The notes under the pieces: generated by a model | Seen by the model: the letters and a program-made list of their open reading frames with translations, nothing else | Told to the model about the DNA's origin: nothing | Database searches by the model: none | Made by a program: the position numbers and the translations under genes | DNA from: Anaerosolibacter carboniphilus | GTDB lineage: Bacteria; Bacillota; Clostridia; Peptostreptococcales; Thermotaleaceae | Length of the DNA: 64,000 bases | Assembly: GCF_014205875.1 (NCBI RefSeq) | Contig: NZ_JACHEN010000002.1 | Coordinates: 154,878 to 218,877 of the forward strand | Reading direction: 5' to 3' | In this document: positions 1-9,105 of the stretch, in pieces | Position numbering within the stretch: the stretch's first letter is position 1 | Layout: every line of letters begins with the position of its first letter

Positions 1-518
1 GCCATATCTAAATAGGTTGTCGGTTCATCCAGAAATATGATTTCGGTTTCTTGCGCAAGGGCCATTGCAATCCAGACACGCTGCCGTTGACCTCCTGATA
101 ATGCATCTATAGCACGGAACTTAAAATCTTTTGTCCCTGTTACTTCAAGCGCCCAATCGATGATTTCATGATCTTTTTTAGTTAAACGTCCAAAGCCTTT
201 TTGATAGGGAAAACGGCCATAGGACACTAGCTCTCCCACTGTTAATCCGCTTGCACCCTCTGGTGTTTGTGGAAGAATGGCCATTTTTTTAGCCAGTATT
301 TTTGTGTTTTCTTTCAAGATATTTTTTCCATCTAAAATGACTGCCCCAGATTGATGGGAAATAATGCGAGTGATTGCTTTCAATAATGTAGATTTTCCAC
401 AGCCATTGGAACCAATAATCGTAGTAATTTTTTTATTTGGAATTTCTACACTGAGATCTTTCACAACTAAACGTTCACCATAGCCAATGTTTATGCTTTC
501 TGTATATAGGCGAACCAT
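1..518 (-). CDS. Iron(III)-siderophore type ABC transporter ATPase, partial
   Basis: This ATPase would energise a siderophore or haem importer at the inner face of the membrane. I translated it by hand because the window edge cuts off its 3' part. It begins MVRLYTES after a GGAGG site, and shows Walker A (GSNGCGKST), the signature LSGGQRQR and Walker B (IIFLDEP). The spacing and the segment GELVSYGRFPYQ are typical of the FhuC/FepC/YusV family. A Fur-box match lies about 40 bases upstream of the start, which fits iron control. The permease and binding-protein genes are not visible and may lie outside the window to the left. The family is clear; the exact siderophore cannot be read. Confidence 0.88.
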   Translation of the reverse strand, partial: MVRLYTESINIGYGERLVVKDLSVEIPNKKITTIIGSNGCGKSTLLKAITRIISHQSGAVILDGKNILKENTKILAKKMAILPQTPEGASGLTVGELVSYGRFPYQKGFGRLTKKDHEIIDWALEVTGTKDFKFRAIDALSGGQRQRVWIAMALAQETEIIFLDEPTTYLDM

Positions 519-555
519 AATGTAACCTCCATTTTTAAAAATTTAAAAAATAAAT

Positions 556-574
556 GTTAATGATTATCAATATC
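556..574 (-). promoter_or_regulatory. Fur box upstream of the siderophore ABC ATPase
   Basis: Read on the minus strand, the site GATATTGATAATCATTAAC matches the classical 19-base Fur consensus GATAATGATAATCATTATC at 17 of 19 positions. It sits just upstream of the ribosome binding site of the ABC ATPase, where a bound Fur repressor would block transcription when iron is plentiful. The match is seen directly; Fur control is inferred from the family of the gene. Confidence 0.8.
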
Positions 575-698
575 ATCCACCTGATTATTGTAATTCTATT
601 CCCAACTACTGTCAATAGTTATTTAAAATAGACTACTTACTTTGACTGGTTTTGGCTCTATCATTTATGTACCATATTTAAAAGAAGCAATAAAATTA

Positions 699-735
699 GA
701 GGCCACTGAAAAAGCAAAGCTTTTTCAGTGGTCTC
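699..735 (-). terminator. Long hairpin downstream of the OFA-type MFS gene
   Basis: A 17-base stem with one G-T mismatch closes on an AAA loop. On the minus strand it is followed by TCTAATTTTATT, a weak T-run. It lies about 65 bases after the stop of the MFS gene, so it is probably its terminator. Confidence 0.55.
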
Positions 736-800
736 GTCATAAGCAGATATTTTCGTGTTAATCAATTGCATAACACCTCAATTTATATGCCCTTGTTTTT

Positions 801-2045
801 CTACAAACTCCTGCCCTCTGTGCTATCAGCTTTTATTATTTTTCTTGATAATAAAATACCTACACTACATAAAGTAATTACAAAATAAAATATAATCCGA
901 TAATCCTGAAGGACATCCATGAGCATTCCAGAAGCCAGAACACCAATAATTGCTCCGACCCCATATGCTGTAAACACAACGCCATAATTCTGGCTATAGT
1001 GTTTTGTTCCAAACATAATCATCGTGGAATTCGGTGCAATAGCCAACCAGCCACCAAGGTTAAACCAGAATATAGAAAACGATATGCTAAACAAAAACAA
1101 GTTCCCCTTATTTGCCGTTAGTATTAACACCGCCCCTATGATAATCAACCCATATGAAATTAGCATGGCTTTTTTAGATGATATCTTATCCGTCAGCCAA
1201 CCAAATATAGGTCTGCCGATCCCATTAAAAACTGCAAATAATGGTATGAACAAAGCAACTGTTTTTTGAGGTATTTTCATGAATTCAACACCAACATTAC
1301 TTGTCATTCCGACTAACATTAACCCAATCATTGCCCCAATTAGAAAATTAAAATACAAAGCCTTAAAACCCGCTGACTTAACCATTTTGGCTGTATCCAT
1401 ATCATGGATATCTTCTTTCCCTGTAGAAGCTGTTTCTAGGTATTTGTTATCTGCATCTGTTGGATATTTGAGGGGACAGGATGCTATCGGTATGATAATC
1501 CCAAAAGATATTCCCAATATCAAAAATGTTTTCATGACCCCGTAGGCTTCTATCAGATTTCCTGCCAGGGGTGCAGTGATAAGGGGAGAGAGTCCAAATC
1601 CAATCAATACAAGTCCTACCGCTAAACCCTTCTTTTCAGGAAACCATCTTGCTACTACCGTCATCGGCACACCATAAGCTATTCCCACACCAGTCCCAAT
1701 GATGACACCATAGGTAATTGTTAAAATATAAATATTTGGCGCATATGCAGATAATATCCATCCTAAAGCGACGAGGAAAGCACCTGCTGAAATAACTTGT
1801 CTAGGTGTATACCGATCCAAATATTTCCCGATTAAAAACATGAAGAATGCATAGAAAGCCAAAGATGTCATATAGGGAAGTCCACTTAAAGTAGCCCCTG
1901 CATTGAATATCTTTTCAATATGCAGTCTAAAAGTGCTCCAAGAGTAGACTGTCCCTAAGCACATCATGATAATAATTCCCCCAAAAACAAACATCCATCT
2001 TTGAGGGTGCTTTATAGGATTTGATTTGGATAATCCTTGATTCAT
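801..2045 (-). CDS. MFS transporter, OFA (oxalate/formate antiporter-like) family
   Basis: This is a carrier of about 414 residues with roughly twelve hydrophobic segments and the N-terminal pattern GTVYSWSTFRLHIEK, which is typical of the OFA group of the major facilitator superfamily. Members exchange small organic anions such as oxalate/formate or carry lactate; the substrate cannot be read here. The frame extends four codons further to a GTG, but the sequence AAGTGGTGAT upstream looks like the ribosome binding site and overlaps that GTG, so I chose the ATG (MNQGLSKSN). It is separated from the DUF2294 gene upstream by a strong terminator, so it is probably transcribed on its own. Confidence 0.85.
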   Translation of the reverse strand: MNQGLSKSNPIKHPQRWMFVFGGIIIMMCLGTVYSWSTFRLHIEKIFNAGATLSGLPYMTSLAFYAFFMFLIGKYLDRYTPRQVISAGAFLVALGWILSAYAPNIYILTITYGVIIGTGVGIAYGVPMTVVARWFPEKKGLAVGLVLIGFGLSPLITAPLAGNLIEAYGVMKTFLILGISFGIIIPIASCPLKYPTDADNKYLETASTGKEDIHDMDTAKMVKSAGFKALYFNFLIGAMIGLMLVGMTSNVGVEFMKIPQKTVALFIPLFAVFNGIGRPIFGWLTDKISSKKAMLISYGLIIIGAVLILTANKGNLFLFSISFSIFWFNLGGWLAIAPNSTMIMFGTKHYSQNYGVVFTAYGVGAIIGVLASGMLMDVLQDYRIIFYFVITLCSVGILLSRKIIKADSTEGRSL

Positions 2046-2088
2046 TCCTATCACCACTTTCTATACGTTTATCCTATTAAAAATAAAA

Positions 2089-2133
2089 AAGCCAATAACA
2101 AAAACCCCCTTTTCGAGTTATTGTTATTGGCTT
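2089..2133 (-). terminator. Intrinsic terminator of the DUF2294 gene
   Basis: The arms GCCAATAACAA and TTGTTATTGGC form a stem that on the minus strand is followed by TTTTTTATTTTTA. It sits about 40 bases past the stop of the DUF2294 gene and uncouples it from the MFS gene. Confidence 0.85.
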
Positions 2134-2174
2134 ACTCTTGACTGATCCGAGATCCTTCAATACGTCTTCCAGTT

Positions 2175-2537
2175 TTACTTAGTAAATTTCTCCTCAATAT
2201 CTTGATCGACTACGATGGCTATAATTTTTTCACCGGTTTTGGTACTCACATCGGAATAAGTACTTACAACATTGACATCTATTATAGATTTTACAGCTTG
2301 CTCCAAGCTATCCCTTGAGTTCTCAAACAATGCAGTTCTTACTTTTTTTATCAGATCAATTCCTTCTTTGCTTTGGGCTAAACTTCTTTCTGCCGTACTT
2401 AAAAAATCCTTCAGCCTTACCACGATTAAATCTTGAAAAATCATTGTTCTGATCTTTTCTGGACCTCTACCCATATTGTCAATCTCAAACTTGCTAATTG
2501 CTTCACTTATTTTGGCCTCAACTTGTCCTTTTGTCAC
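2175..2537 (-). CDS. DUF2294 family protein
   Basis: This small soluble protein of about 120 residues carries the DUF2294 signature GRGPEKIRTMIFQDLIVVRL near the N terminus. Members are conserved in Firmicutes and often sit near formate, bicarbonate or sodium transport genes, but no biochemical role is established. The frame opens seven codons earlier at an ATG, but GGAGGGGATC lies inside that extension, seven bases before a GTG, so the GTG at 2537 is the likely start. The OFA-type carrier next to it is suggestive, yet a terminator separates the two. Confidence 0.8.
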   Translation of the reverse strand: MTKGQVEAKISEAISKFEIDNMGRGPEKIRTMIFQDLIVVRLKDFLSTAERSLAQSKEGIDLIKKVRTALFENSRDSLEQAVKSIIDVNVVSTYSDVSTKTGEKIIAIVVDQDIEEKFTK

Positions 2538-2798
2538 TCGATCCCCTCCATATATCATTTAAAACAATCCGATGATCGAATCAAACGCTATATGAGTAAC
2601 AATTATAGCATATTAAATCATAAGACTCAATGAATAGTTATCAATTTATTTGCATGAATATATCATTTATCTTCATGGATATTTCTCTATATAACTTGAC
2701 AACTATATTTCATAATTATTAATGATTTTTTCAGCTAACCTAAGCTTTTTTATCCTTAGATACCTAGCTTGTATCCTTTTTTTCAGTCCTTTCTGGCT

Positions 2799-3254
2799 TT
2801 AGTATGAAGCCAACGCTCTTGTATTCAATACATCATCAATAATTTCCGCCGCACATTCCACAAGCTCTACACAAGGACGTTTTTTATGTAGACCCCCCTC
2901 TTTTGTACTAGAGGCATCACGATATGTCTCTGGATTCAAAAGTTCTCTGCATATAATAGATCCATTTTTTTCCTTAAATCGCTGGGAGAGTTCTTGGATT
3001 AGCTCATAATGTTTTTGTTTTAAAGCCTTATCTTTTGGGTCAGCATATCCATACTTAAGTCCAGCAACCATAAACATTGAGGAAACTGCTCCACAAACCT
3101 CTCTTAAACTTCCCATGCCACCTCCAAAGGAAGAGGATAGTCTTAATGCTGTTTCCAAATCCATACCTAATTCATCACAATATGCGCCTATCACCGCTTG
3201 GGAACAATTATACCCTTCTTTAAATAACTTCACTGCATCCTTGGAATTGTTCAT
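2799..3254 (-). CDS. C_GCAxxG_C_C family putative redox protein
   Basis: A 151-residue protein with the family cysteines: NCSQA near residue 17, the CGAVSSMFMVAG block near residue 54, an I-C-R-E-L segment near residue 100 and a C-terminal C-V-x-x-V-x-x-C-A pair. These match the C_GCAxxG_C_C family, small proteins thought to carry redox-active or metal-binding cysteines and found mainly in anaerobes. The ATG follows GAGGTGATAATAT. It stands alone between non-coding gaps. The family is clear; the function is unknown. Confidence 0.85.
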   Translation of the reverse strand: MNNSKDAVKLFKEGYNCSQAVIGAYCDELGMDLETALRLSSSFGGGMGSLREVCGAVSSMFMVAGLKYGYADPKDKALKQKHYELIQELSQRFKEKNGSIICRELLNPETYRDASSTKEGGLHKKRPCVELVECAAEIIDDVLNTRALASY

Positions 3255-3447
3255 ATATTATCACCTCATTTTGACCATAATTAATTTTAGTCCATTTGTC
3301 AACACTGCAGACCTTTTTAGGCAAACGTACAAACTCCTTTCTAGTGAGGATGATGGGATTGCATCTACACCTGAAAGGAGTTTTCATATGAATTTCTTTG
3401 CTTCTATTTTCTAGGAACAACTTCAATTTAGTAGAATCATTTATTAA

Positions 3448-4392
3448 TTATTCGAGGGATTCGCTTTCCATGGGCTGAAGAGGATTGCCCTTAAGAATAT
3501 TTTCCACTTCTTCATATCCCGTCGGAAATGCATAGTTGTAACGGGCTGGGAGCGCAAAAACATATTTCGTGTTACGACCAAGTTCACTAGGCCCCATAGG
3601 TGCTGCGCCAATATGGAATTTTCCCTGTTGTAATGCATTCCATTGGCCAAGGGTAAATATCATGATGGGAATATCCTGTCGCTGGTTTTGCGATGTCCAT
3701 TGGGGGTGTCTGATAGAAATCATTGGACCCGTTTCATTCGTATCCTTATTTTCTGAATCACCTGAAGCTAAACCCTCCCATTTATCCGTCATAATCTCAT
3801 AACCTTTCCAACTTTCCGGTAGGAAAAAGCGAAAGCCATATTCGGTATTTTTATAAATCGTTCCGTTAGTTTCCTCGTAAGCGCCGAGGGTGACTTCATC
3901 AATAAGCCAGTGATCATTGATTTTCCTTAGCACAAGGGTAATCGGCTGCCTTGCAGCAGTCCTCCCATTTTCCTTGTCTGCACTTGTTATCTCAACAATT
4001 TCCCCTTTCACTTCATAAGCAGATTCTGATAATCCCTCAATGCTTAGAACTTCTATGCGATCCGGCCACGGACTTGAAGTCAGTCTCCCTAGGGCATTTA
4101 CTGGATCACTTATCCATCTTGCTAGAAGCGACTGGGACACAAAATCACCGTAGTTCTCTTGCATGCTCTTTTTCACTATATCTTGAGGACCTTGTAGTGA
4201 GACGAATTGGAGTTGGTTACCGAATGCTTCAACCAAGTCCGCAACTGTCTCCTTATCAATTTCCTCGGCTTTCTGTGGTTCCTCTTTTTGTTGTAATTCT
4301 TTTTCCTGGGAAGTCTCATTGCTTTTCTTTACACAGCCAAATAAAGAGACGCTTAACAATAAAATAAGCGCAAGTGATAATATTTTTTTCAT
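3448..4392 (-). CDS. Predicted lipoprotein of unknown function
   Basis: A lipoprotein of about 314 residues. The start MKKILSLALI follows TTAGGAGGTAATCGC at ideal distance, and the upstream 50 codons of open frame have no ribosome site of their own. A signal peptide ends at the lipobox LFGC (Cys20), followed by a charged E/K/Q-rich linker. The middle part, with LVLRKINDHWLIDEV, resembles DUF4829 or nuclear-transport-factor-like extracytoplasmic domains. The last third, with YGFRFFLPESWKGY, resembles surface domains found after such modules. I recognise no enzyme motif. It probably sits on the outer face of the membrane. Confidence 0.75.
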   Translation of the reverse strand: MKKILSLALILLLSVSLFGCVKKSNETSQEKELQQKEEPQKAEEIDKETVADLVEAFGNQLQFVSLQGPQDIVKKSMQENYGDFVSQSLLARWISDPVNALGRLTSSPWPDRIEVLSIEGLSESAYEVKGEIVEITSADKENGRTAARQPITLVLRKINDHWLIDEVTLGAYEETNGTIYKNTEYGFRFFLPESWKGYEIMTDKWEGLASGDSENKDTNETGPMISIRHPQWTSQNQRQDIPIMIFTLGQWNALQQGKFHIGAAPMGPSELGRNTKYVFALPARYNYAFPTGYEEVENILKGNPLQPMESESLE

Positions 4393-4573
4393 GCGATTAC
4401 CTCCTAAAGAATTGATTCTTATCTTTAGACGGCGGTAGCGTGTCTTTAGTTCCACCTTGTCAATATTTCCACCAATTCTTAATTTTCTCATATTACTGGA
4501 GTTCCACGGATTACTCTCTTCTACTGGTATAATTGCGTACATAAGATCTAAAATTCCATGCAGATTTGCCTAC

Positions 4574-5410
4574 CTATTGATCAAGTAGCATTTTTGTTTC
4601 GGCAACAAGCTCTTGGAGCATATCTACACCTTCTCTTGTGCGATCCTTGCTCGAAGAAATCAATGTAAAAATCTGATCTACTCTTGTCTTGTACTCCTGT
4701 GGTCTTATATTAAACCCATCAATCATTCGAACAGCCTTTTTCTCATTAATGCAGTATTCTTCATTCTTGGCAAATAAGACTTGATTCAAGCAGGAAATAG
4801 TTCGAAAGCAATGTCCTGAAACATATGAAATATCATCTTTATCAACATTATTCTTCGCAAACATCAAAGAGAAGGATGCTTCAAACATAAAATATTCGAT
4901 TATGGCATCTTTCAAAGCTCGGGGATAGGGCTGGGTCTTAGCTTTTAACTCAAAAATTTGATTCGTTGGGTCAACTAATATTTTGCAAATCGAGATTTCA
5001 CCCATATACATTACATTGAGATAAGCATGGGGATGTCCAGTATGATAATGAGCAGAAACTTTTCCCATCAAACAATCATCAATTACTTGTGACACTCTCT
5101 TAACATCGCGAAATATGAAGTCAACATGATATCCTTGAACAACAAGCCATCCACCGCCATTTACCCAAGAACCCCATTGGCCTAAAGACATAACTAAGTT
5201 TTCTCTATGCTCGTCATCCATTCTTGCAGCAATCCTGTCAACTTCCCGAACATCAAAACCTTCCGATTCATCATAATATATCCCAATGTCAATATCAGAA
5301 GTAGGGTGATGGGTACCTCTTGCTCTAGATCCCCCTAAAACAACGCCTACAATACCAGGTATTTCCTTCAAACTTTCACTAATTTCCTTTAAAATATTTT
5401 GTATTGTCAT
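4574..5410 (-). CDS. Nucleotidyltransferase-domain protein
   Basis: About 278 residues from MTIQNILKEI. The motif GGSRARG followed by DIDIGIYY is the catalytic core of the Pol-beta-type nucleotidyltransferase fold (G-S-x-G-R and D-x-D), the fold of aminoglycoside adenylyltransferases and many proteins of unknown role. The C-terminal part is helical. The frame runs 36 codons further upstream, but that extension reads through a terminator hairpin at 5485-5507, so the ATG after TGGAGATG is preferred. Adenylyl transfer to a small molecule or protein is plausible; the substrate is unknown. Confidence 0.8.
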   Translation of the reverse strand: MTIQNILKEISESLKEIPGIVGVVLGGSRARGTHHPTSDIDIGIYYDESEGFDVREVDRIAARMDDEHRENLVMSLGQWGSWVNGGGWLVVQGYHVDFIFRDVKRVSQVIDDCLMGKVSAHYHTGHPHAYLNVMYMGEISICKILVDPTNQIFELKAKTQPYPRALKDAIIEYFMFEASFSLMFAKNNVDKDDISYVSGHCFRTISCLNQVLFAKNEEYCINEKKAVRMIDGFNIRPQEYKTRVDQIFTLISSSKDRTREGVDMLQELVAETKMLLDQ

Positions 5411-5484
5411 AAAATTTTCATCTCCATATTGTTTACACAAATTCTTTTTCTTCTCTATGCAATCGCAATTATTAATGTTTAGAG

Positions 5485-5507
5485 AAGGCGAGTCATTCAC
5501 TCGCCTT
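5485..5507 (-). terminator. Hairpin after the TipAS regulator gene
   Basis: AAGGCGAGT and ACTCGCCTT form a perfect 9-base stem with a 5-base loop, located between the regulator gene and the nucleotidyltransferase start. T-rich sequence follows only on the plus strand (TTCCTTTTC), so termination on the minus strand is less certain. Confidence 0.5.
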
Positions 5508-5560
5508 TTCCTTTTCAAAGGTTTTTTGATCCCTCACATATTGCATAGTTTTCATAAAAG

Positions 5561-6310
5561 CTATGCTTTAGCTGCATACATTTCTGCTGCTGTGTAGAGA
5601 TAATAGGAAAGACCTATTTGCTGACCTTCCAGCATATTTCTATGGAAATCATCCTCTAACATGAACTTTGCTAAATTTACGAATGACTTTCCATCCATAT
5701 TTGTACCATGCTCATTTAAAAATGAAATATGCTCTTTCAATGCTTTTTGCAATCTTTCATCATCTGCTCTCCATCCACTTTTCAATCCATTTATCAGACA
5801 ATTGGTAAACTGCTGTGCCTCCAACGCTTGCTTATTCATTTGCTCCGGTTCAATCTCTTGGCTGTCTAGCATATCATATCCATACTTATCCTTGAGATAC
5901 TCATTCTGTTCTGTAAGTGCCTCCGTCCATTCTTCCTTATCAAAACCTTTAAACATTGCTGATTTATCCATATTTTCTCCTTTCTTTGTGAAGACAATCG
6001 ATTCTTCAATGGTGCTTAATAAACGATCCATTCTCTGCCTGCGCGCACAAAGCAGTTTATGTTGTTTTGTTAAGCACGCAATTCGACTCGGTTCATCTTC
6101 AAGAGCTTTTTTTATGTCGGTGAGAGGAAAATCCAGTTCCCGATAAAATAAAATTTGTTGCAGCCTTTCCAACTCCTTTATCCCGTATAGACGATAGCCG
6201 GCATCTGTCATCTTATACGGTTCTAACAACCCTATTTTGTGGTAATGATGGAGTGTCTTTATTGTCACTCCCGTTAACGCTGCAATTTCTTTAACAGTAT
6301 AATATTGCAA
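5561..6310 (-). CDS. MerR family regulator with TipAS antibiotic-binding domain
   Basis: This is a transcription activator of about 249 residues. An N-terminal winged helix of MerR type (YYTVKEIAALTGVTIKTLHHYHKIGLL) is followed by a coiled-coil dimerisation helix around residues 75-110 and a C-terminal TipAS domain (residues 130-249). TipAS domains bind thiopeptide and other drugs and switch on efflux or self-regulation. The GTG at the open-frame edge overlaps the GAGGTGAT ribosome site, so the TTG at 6310 is the likely start. The gene carries a classic MerR promoter with a 19-base spacer, so it probably activates itself. The drug it senses is unknown. Confidence 0.88.
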   Translation of the reverse strand: MQYYTVKEIAALTGVTIKTLHHYHKIGLLEPYKMTDAGYRLYGIKELERLQQILFYRELDFPLTDIKKALEDEPSRIACLTKQHKLLCARRQRMDRLLSTIEESIVFTKKGENMDKSAMFKGFDKEEWTEALTEQNEYLKDKYGYDMLDSQEIEPEQMNKQALEAQQFTNCLINGLKSGWRADDERLQKALKEHISFLNEHGTNMDGKSFVNLAKFMLEDDFHRNMLEGQQIGLSYYLYTAAEMYAAKA

Positions 6311-6329
6311 TATTATCACCTCAAATATA

Positions 6330-6360
6330 ATGTTAATCCCTTACCTAAGGTAAGAGTCAA
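6330..6360 (-). promoter_or_regulatory. MerR-type promoter/operator of the TipAS regulator
   Basis: On the minus strand a -35 TTGACT and a -10 TAACAT are separated by 19 bases that contain the perfect dyad CTTACCTTAGGTAAG. An over-long 19-base spacer with the dyad between the two boxes is the hallmark of promoters that MerR proteins activate by DNA distortion. It lies immediately upstream of the MerR/TipAS gene, so autoregulation is inferred. Confidence 0.82.
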
Positions 6361-6641
6361 GAGGTTTTTAAAAAAAGTTACTGTCTCCTCTTTTTAAGGT
6401 CTGCAGCGGTTATCCAACTCAATTCTCGATGGCTTAGCGTTCTATGACAATAATATCCAATCGTCAGATAGTCATAAACTATTATTTAGAAATACTACTT
6501 GAACGTCTAGATAGCGACTTCGACATGCGCTTTGATAAAAATGATGCTATCACGCATAAATATTGATTTTGCGTTAAGGTAGACGTCCTCAGCTATGGAG
6601 CATACATTTAAATCTGCCATAATTATTTCTTGTTATTTTTA
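6361..6641. other. Intergenic stretch without a convincing gene
   Basis: This AT-rich stretch lies between the MerR promoter and the 3' end of the uvrA paralogue. It holds only a 40-residue plus-strand open frame at 6444-6566 with no ribosome binding site. No clear hairpin terminator for the uvrA paralogue is seen. Confidence 0.5.
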
Positions 6642-8915
6642 TCATTCTATTGATAATGTATATTGTTTCAGGTATTTTCCGGTAATAGAAGAATTATGCT
6701 TAACTAAATCCTTAGGTTGTCCTTCAAATATAACCTTACCTCCATCTTGTCCTGCTCCAGGCCCTAAATCTATAATCCAATCAGCGTGACTCATTATGTC
6801 AAGGTTATGTTCTATCACAATTAAAGTACTCCCTTGATGAACAATACGGTCCATAATCCTGATAAGCTGTGATATATCAGACATATGCAATCCTGTAGTA
6901 GGTTCATCTAATACATATATATTTTCTCGTTTTTCTAATTCTGCTGCAAGCTTAACTCTTTGGAGTTCTCCACCAGATAGCGTATTCAGGGGCTGGCCAA
7001 GAGTAATGTAACCTATTCCTACGTCCCTCAATCCTCCTAATGTAGCTAATATTTCCTTTTCATTGAAGAATTTCATAGCTTCATCTATTGTCATTTCAAG
7101 AACTTCACTAATATTTTTCTTCCGTAATTTAAACTGCAGGACTTCCTTCGTAAACCTATGGCCCTGGCATACTTCACAAACACTTTCAACAGGATCCATA
7201 AAAGCTAAATCAGTATATGTTATTCCTAATCCCTTACATTCCGGGCAAGCTCCCTGTGAATTAAAGCTAAAAAGAGATGCTTCCACACGATTCTCTTTTG
7301 CAAATAGCTTTCGAATGGAATCAAAAATTTCAGTATAAGTAGCAATATTAGAACGTTTAGAAGCTTGAATTGCTCCTTGATCTATGAAAATTGTTTCAGG
7401 ATAATATTGGGGAAATACATGATTTATAAGAGTGCTTTTTCCCGAACCAGCCACACCTGTAACCACAGTCATAACACCTATGGGAATATCAACAGAAACG
7501 TCCTTCAAATTATGCAGAGAAGCATGTTTTATGGATAGCCATCCTTTTGGCTCTCTGATACTTTCCTTTAATCTAGGTCTATAACTCAAAAACTTTCCTG
7601 TCAATGTTTCTGCTTTCAGTAGCCCCTTTATGCCTCCCTCATATATAACATTTCCGCCCTTTGTCCCGGCTTTTGGCCCCATATCAATCACATGGTCTGC
7701 AATTTTAATCACATCTGCATCATGCTCCACAATTAAAACAGTATTTCCTTTATCTCTTAACGACTTTAAGAGATTATTAATTCTATTTACATCATGAGGA
7801 TGAAGGCCAATACTTGGTTCATCAAAAATGTAAGTAATATCAGTTAAACTACTTCCTAGCTGGCGAACCATTTTAATTCTTTGAGATTCACCTCCAGAAA
7901 GAGTAGCTGTATCTCGATCCAGGCTTAAATATCCTAATCCAATAGAATTTAAATGCTCCAACCGATGGATGATAGCTTCTACCATTGTATAAGAAGATGG
8001 GGCTTTGATATTCCGAATAAAATTAATAAGATCGTTGACTTGCATTTTTGTACAGTCCGCAATATTTTTACCGTTTATTTTACACTCCAATACTTTTTGA
8101 TTAAGTCTGGCACCTTTGCACAATGGGCAAATACCCCTTGTGACCACATGGTCAATCGCCTCTTTATATAGTATCACGTCCCGCGATTCTTTACTCAAAA
8201 AAGTACGTTCAATTCTGGGAACAATACCCTCATACTTTGAAGTAGGAGGCCACCCATCAGTGGGATTTTGAGGCTTAAAACCTGTTTTGTAAAGAAGTGT
8301 ATCCAATTCATCCTCCCTATAATCTCTCAGTTTCTTGTCATTGTCAAAGAGCCCTGTGCAAACATAACGTTTCCATCTTACCTCTCCCGGTCTAAAAGTT
8401 GGAAATTGAATTGCTCCTTCATTTAAAGATTTGTTTTTATCAAGCAGTCGCTCAATATTGATTGTATCGACCTTTCCCAATCCTTCACATTTAGAGCACA
8501 TTCCCGCAGGGTTATTGAAGGAAAAGACATCGGAATATCCTACAAAAGGTTTACCGATACGCGAAAACAATAAACGTAATAAGGAGTAAATATCAGTAAT
8601 AGTTCCCACCGTTGATCTTGCATTCCCGCCAATTCTCTTTTGACTAATAACAATCGCTACAGAAAGATTCTCGATAGAATCCATGTCAGGATGTCCATAA
8701 TGCGGAAGCCGATGACGGATAAAACTTGAATAAGTTTCGTTTAGTTGACGTTGAGATTCAGCTGCAATTGTATCAAATACAAGAGATGACTTTCCAGAAC
8801 CTGAAACCCCTGTAAATACAGTAATCTGTTTCTTTGGAATCTTTACATTAACATTCTTCAGGTTCTTTTCTCTAGCTCCAATAACATGTATGTTATTCTC
8901 ATATTCTTCTCTCAT
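6642..8915 (-). CDS. UvrA paralogue (short class, UvrA2-like ABC ATPase)
   Basis: This 757-residue tandem ABC ATPase of the UvrA family has Walker A motifs GVSGSGKSS (about residue 36) and GVAGSGKST, signatures LSGGESQRIK and LSGGELQRVK, Walker B segments FDEPSIGLH and LDEPTTGLH, and four CxxC pairs. It is roughly 180 residues shorter than housekeeping UvrA, consistent with loss of the UvrB-interaction region, as in UvrA2 or drug-resistance UvrA-like proteins such as those of anthracycline producers. It probably recognises damaged or drug-bound DNA rather than acting in normal excision repair. A WYL regulator diverges from it. Confidence 0.9.
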   Translation of the reverse strand: MREEYENNIHVIGAREKNLKNVNVKIPKKQITVFTGVSGSGKSSLVFDTIAAESQRQLNETYSSFIRHRLPHYGHPDMDSIENLSVAIVISQKRIGGNARSTVGTITDIYSLLRLLFSRIGKPFVGYSDVFSFNNPAGMCSKCEGLGKVDTINIERLLDKNKSLNEGAIQFPTFRPGEVRWKRYVCTGLFDNDKKLRDYREDELDTLLYKTGFKPQNPTDGWPPTSKYEGIVPRIERTFLSKESRDVILYKEAIDHVVTRGICPLCKGARLNQKVLECKINGKNIADCTKMQVNDLINFIRNIKAPSSYTMVEAIIHRLEHLNSIGLGYLSLDRDTATLSGGESQRIKMVRQLGSSLTDITYIFDEPSIGLHPHDVNRINNLLKSLRDKGNTVLIVEHDADVIKIADHVIDMGPKAGTKGGNVIYEGGIKGLLKAETLTGKFLSYRPRLKESIREPKGWLSIKHASLHNLKDVSVDIPIGVMTVVTGVAGSGKSTLINHVFPQYYPETIFIDQGAIQASKRSNIATYTEIFDSIRKLFAKENRVEASLFSFNSQGACPECKGLGITYTDLAFMDPVESVCEVCQGHRFTKEVLQFKLRKKNISEVLEMTIDEAMKFFNEKEILATLGGLRDVGIGYITLGQPLNTLSGGELQRVKLAAELEKRENIYVLDEPTTGLHMSDISQLIRIMDRIVHQGSTLIVIEHNLDIMSHADWIIDLGPGAGQDGGKVIFEGQPKDLVKHNSSITGKYLKQYTLSIE

Positions 8916-9105
8916 AGTAATCTCCCTTTACTAGATGTGGTTTTATGCTTAATAATAAGTCTTTTCCTTGGCATGCAGACTTATTTTGTGTACCTATTAT
9001 AAATAATGTATACTGTAAACATGACAATTGTTGTCTACTTTTATTGAATTAAATTTTTATTACCTCACATTGAAAAAATAATTCCTCTTGTAAAGGAGAA
9101 TTTAT

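Noticed and set aside
3115..3426. Open frames on both strands around the start of the C_GCAxxG_C_C gene
   Set aside because: They overlap the clear gene and its ribosome site, and have no ribosome sites of their own.
4393..4542. A 50-codon N-terminal extension of the lipoprotein frame
   Set aside because: The internal ATG has an ideal ribosome site and begins a perfect lipoprotein signal peptide, so the extension is untranslated.
6444..6566. A 40-residue plus-strand open frame (M-T-I-I-S-N-R-Q...)
   Set aside because: It has no ribosome binding site and no family resemblance; a frame of this length is expected by chance in AT-rich DNA.
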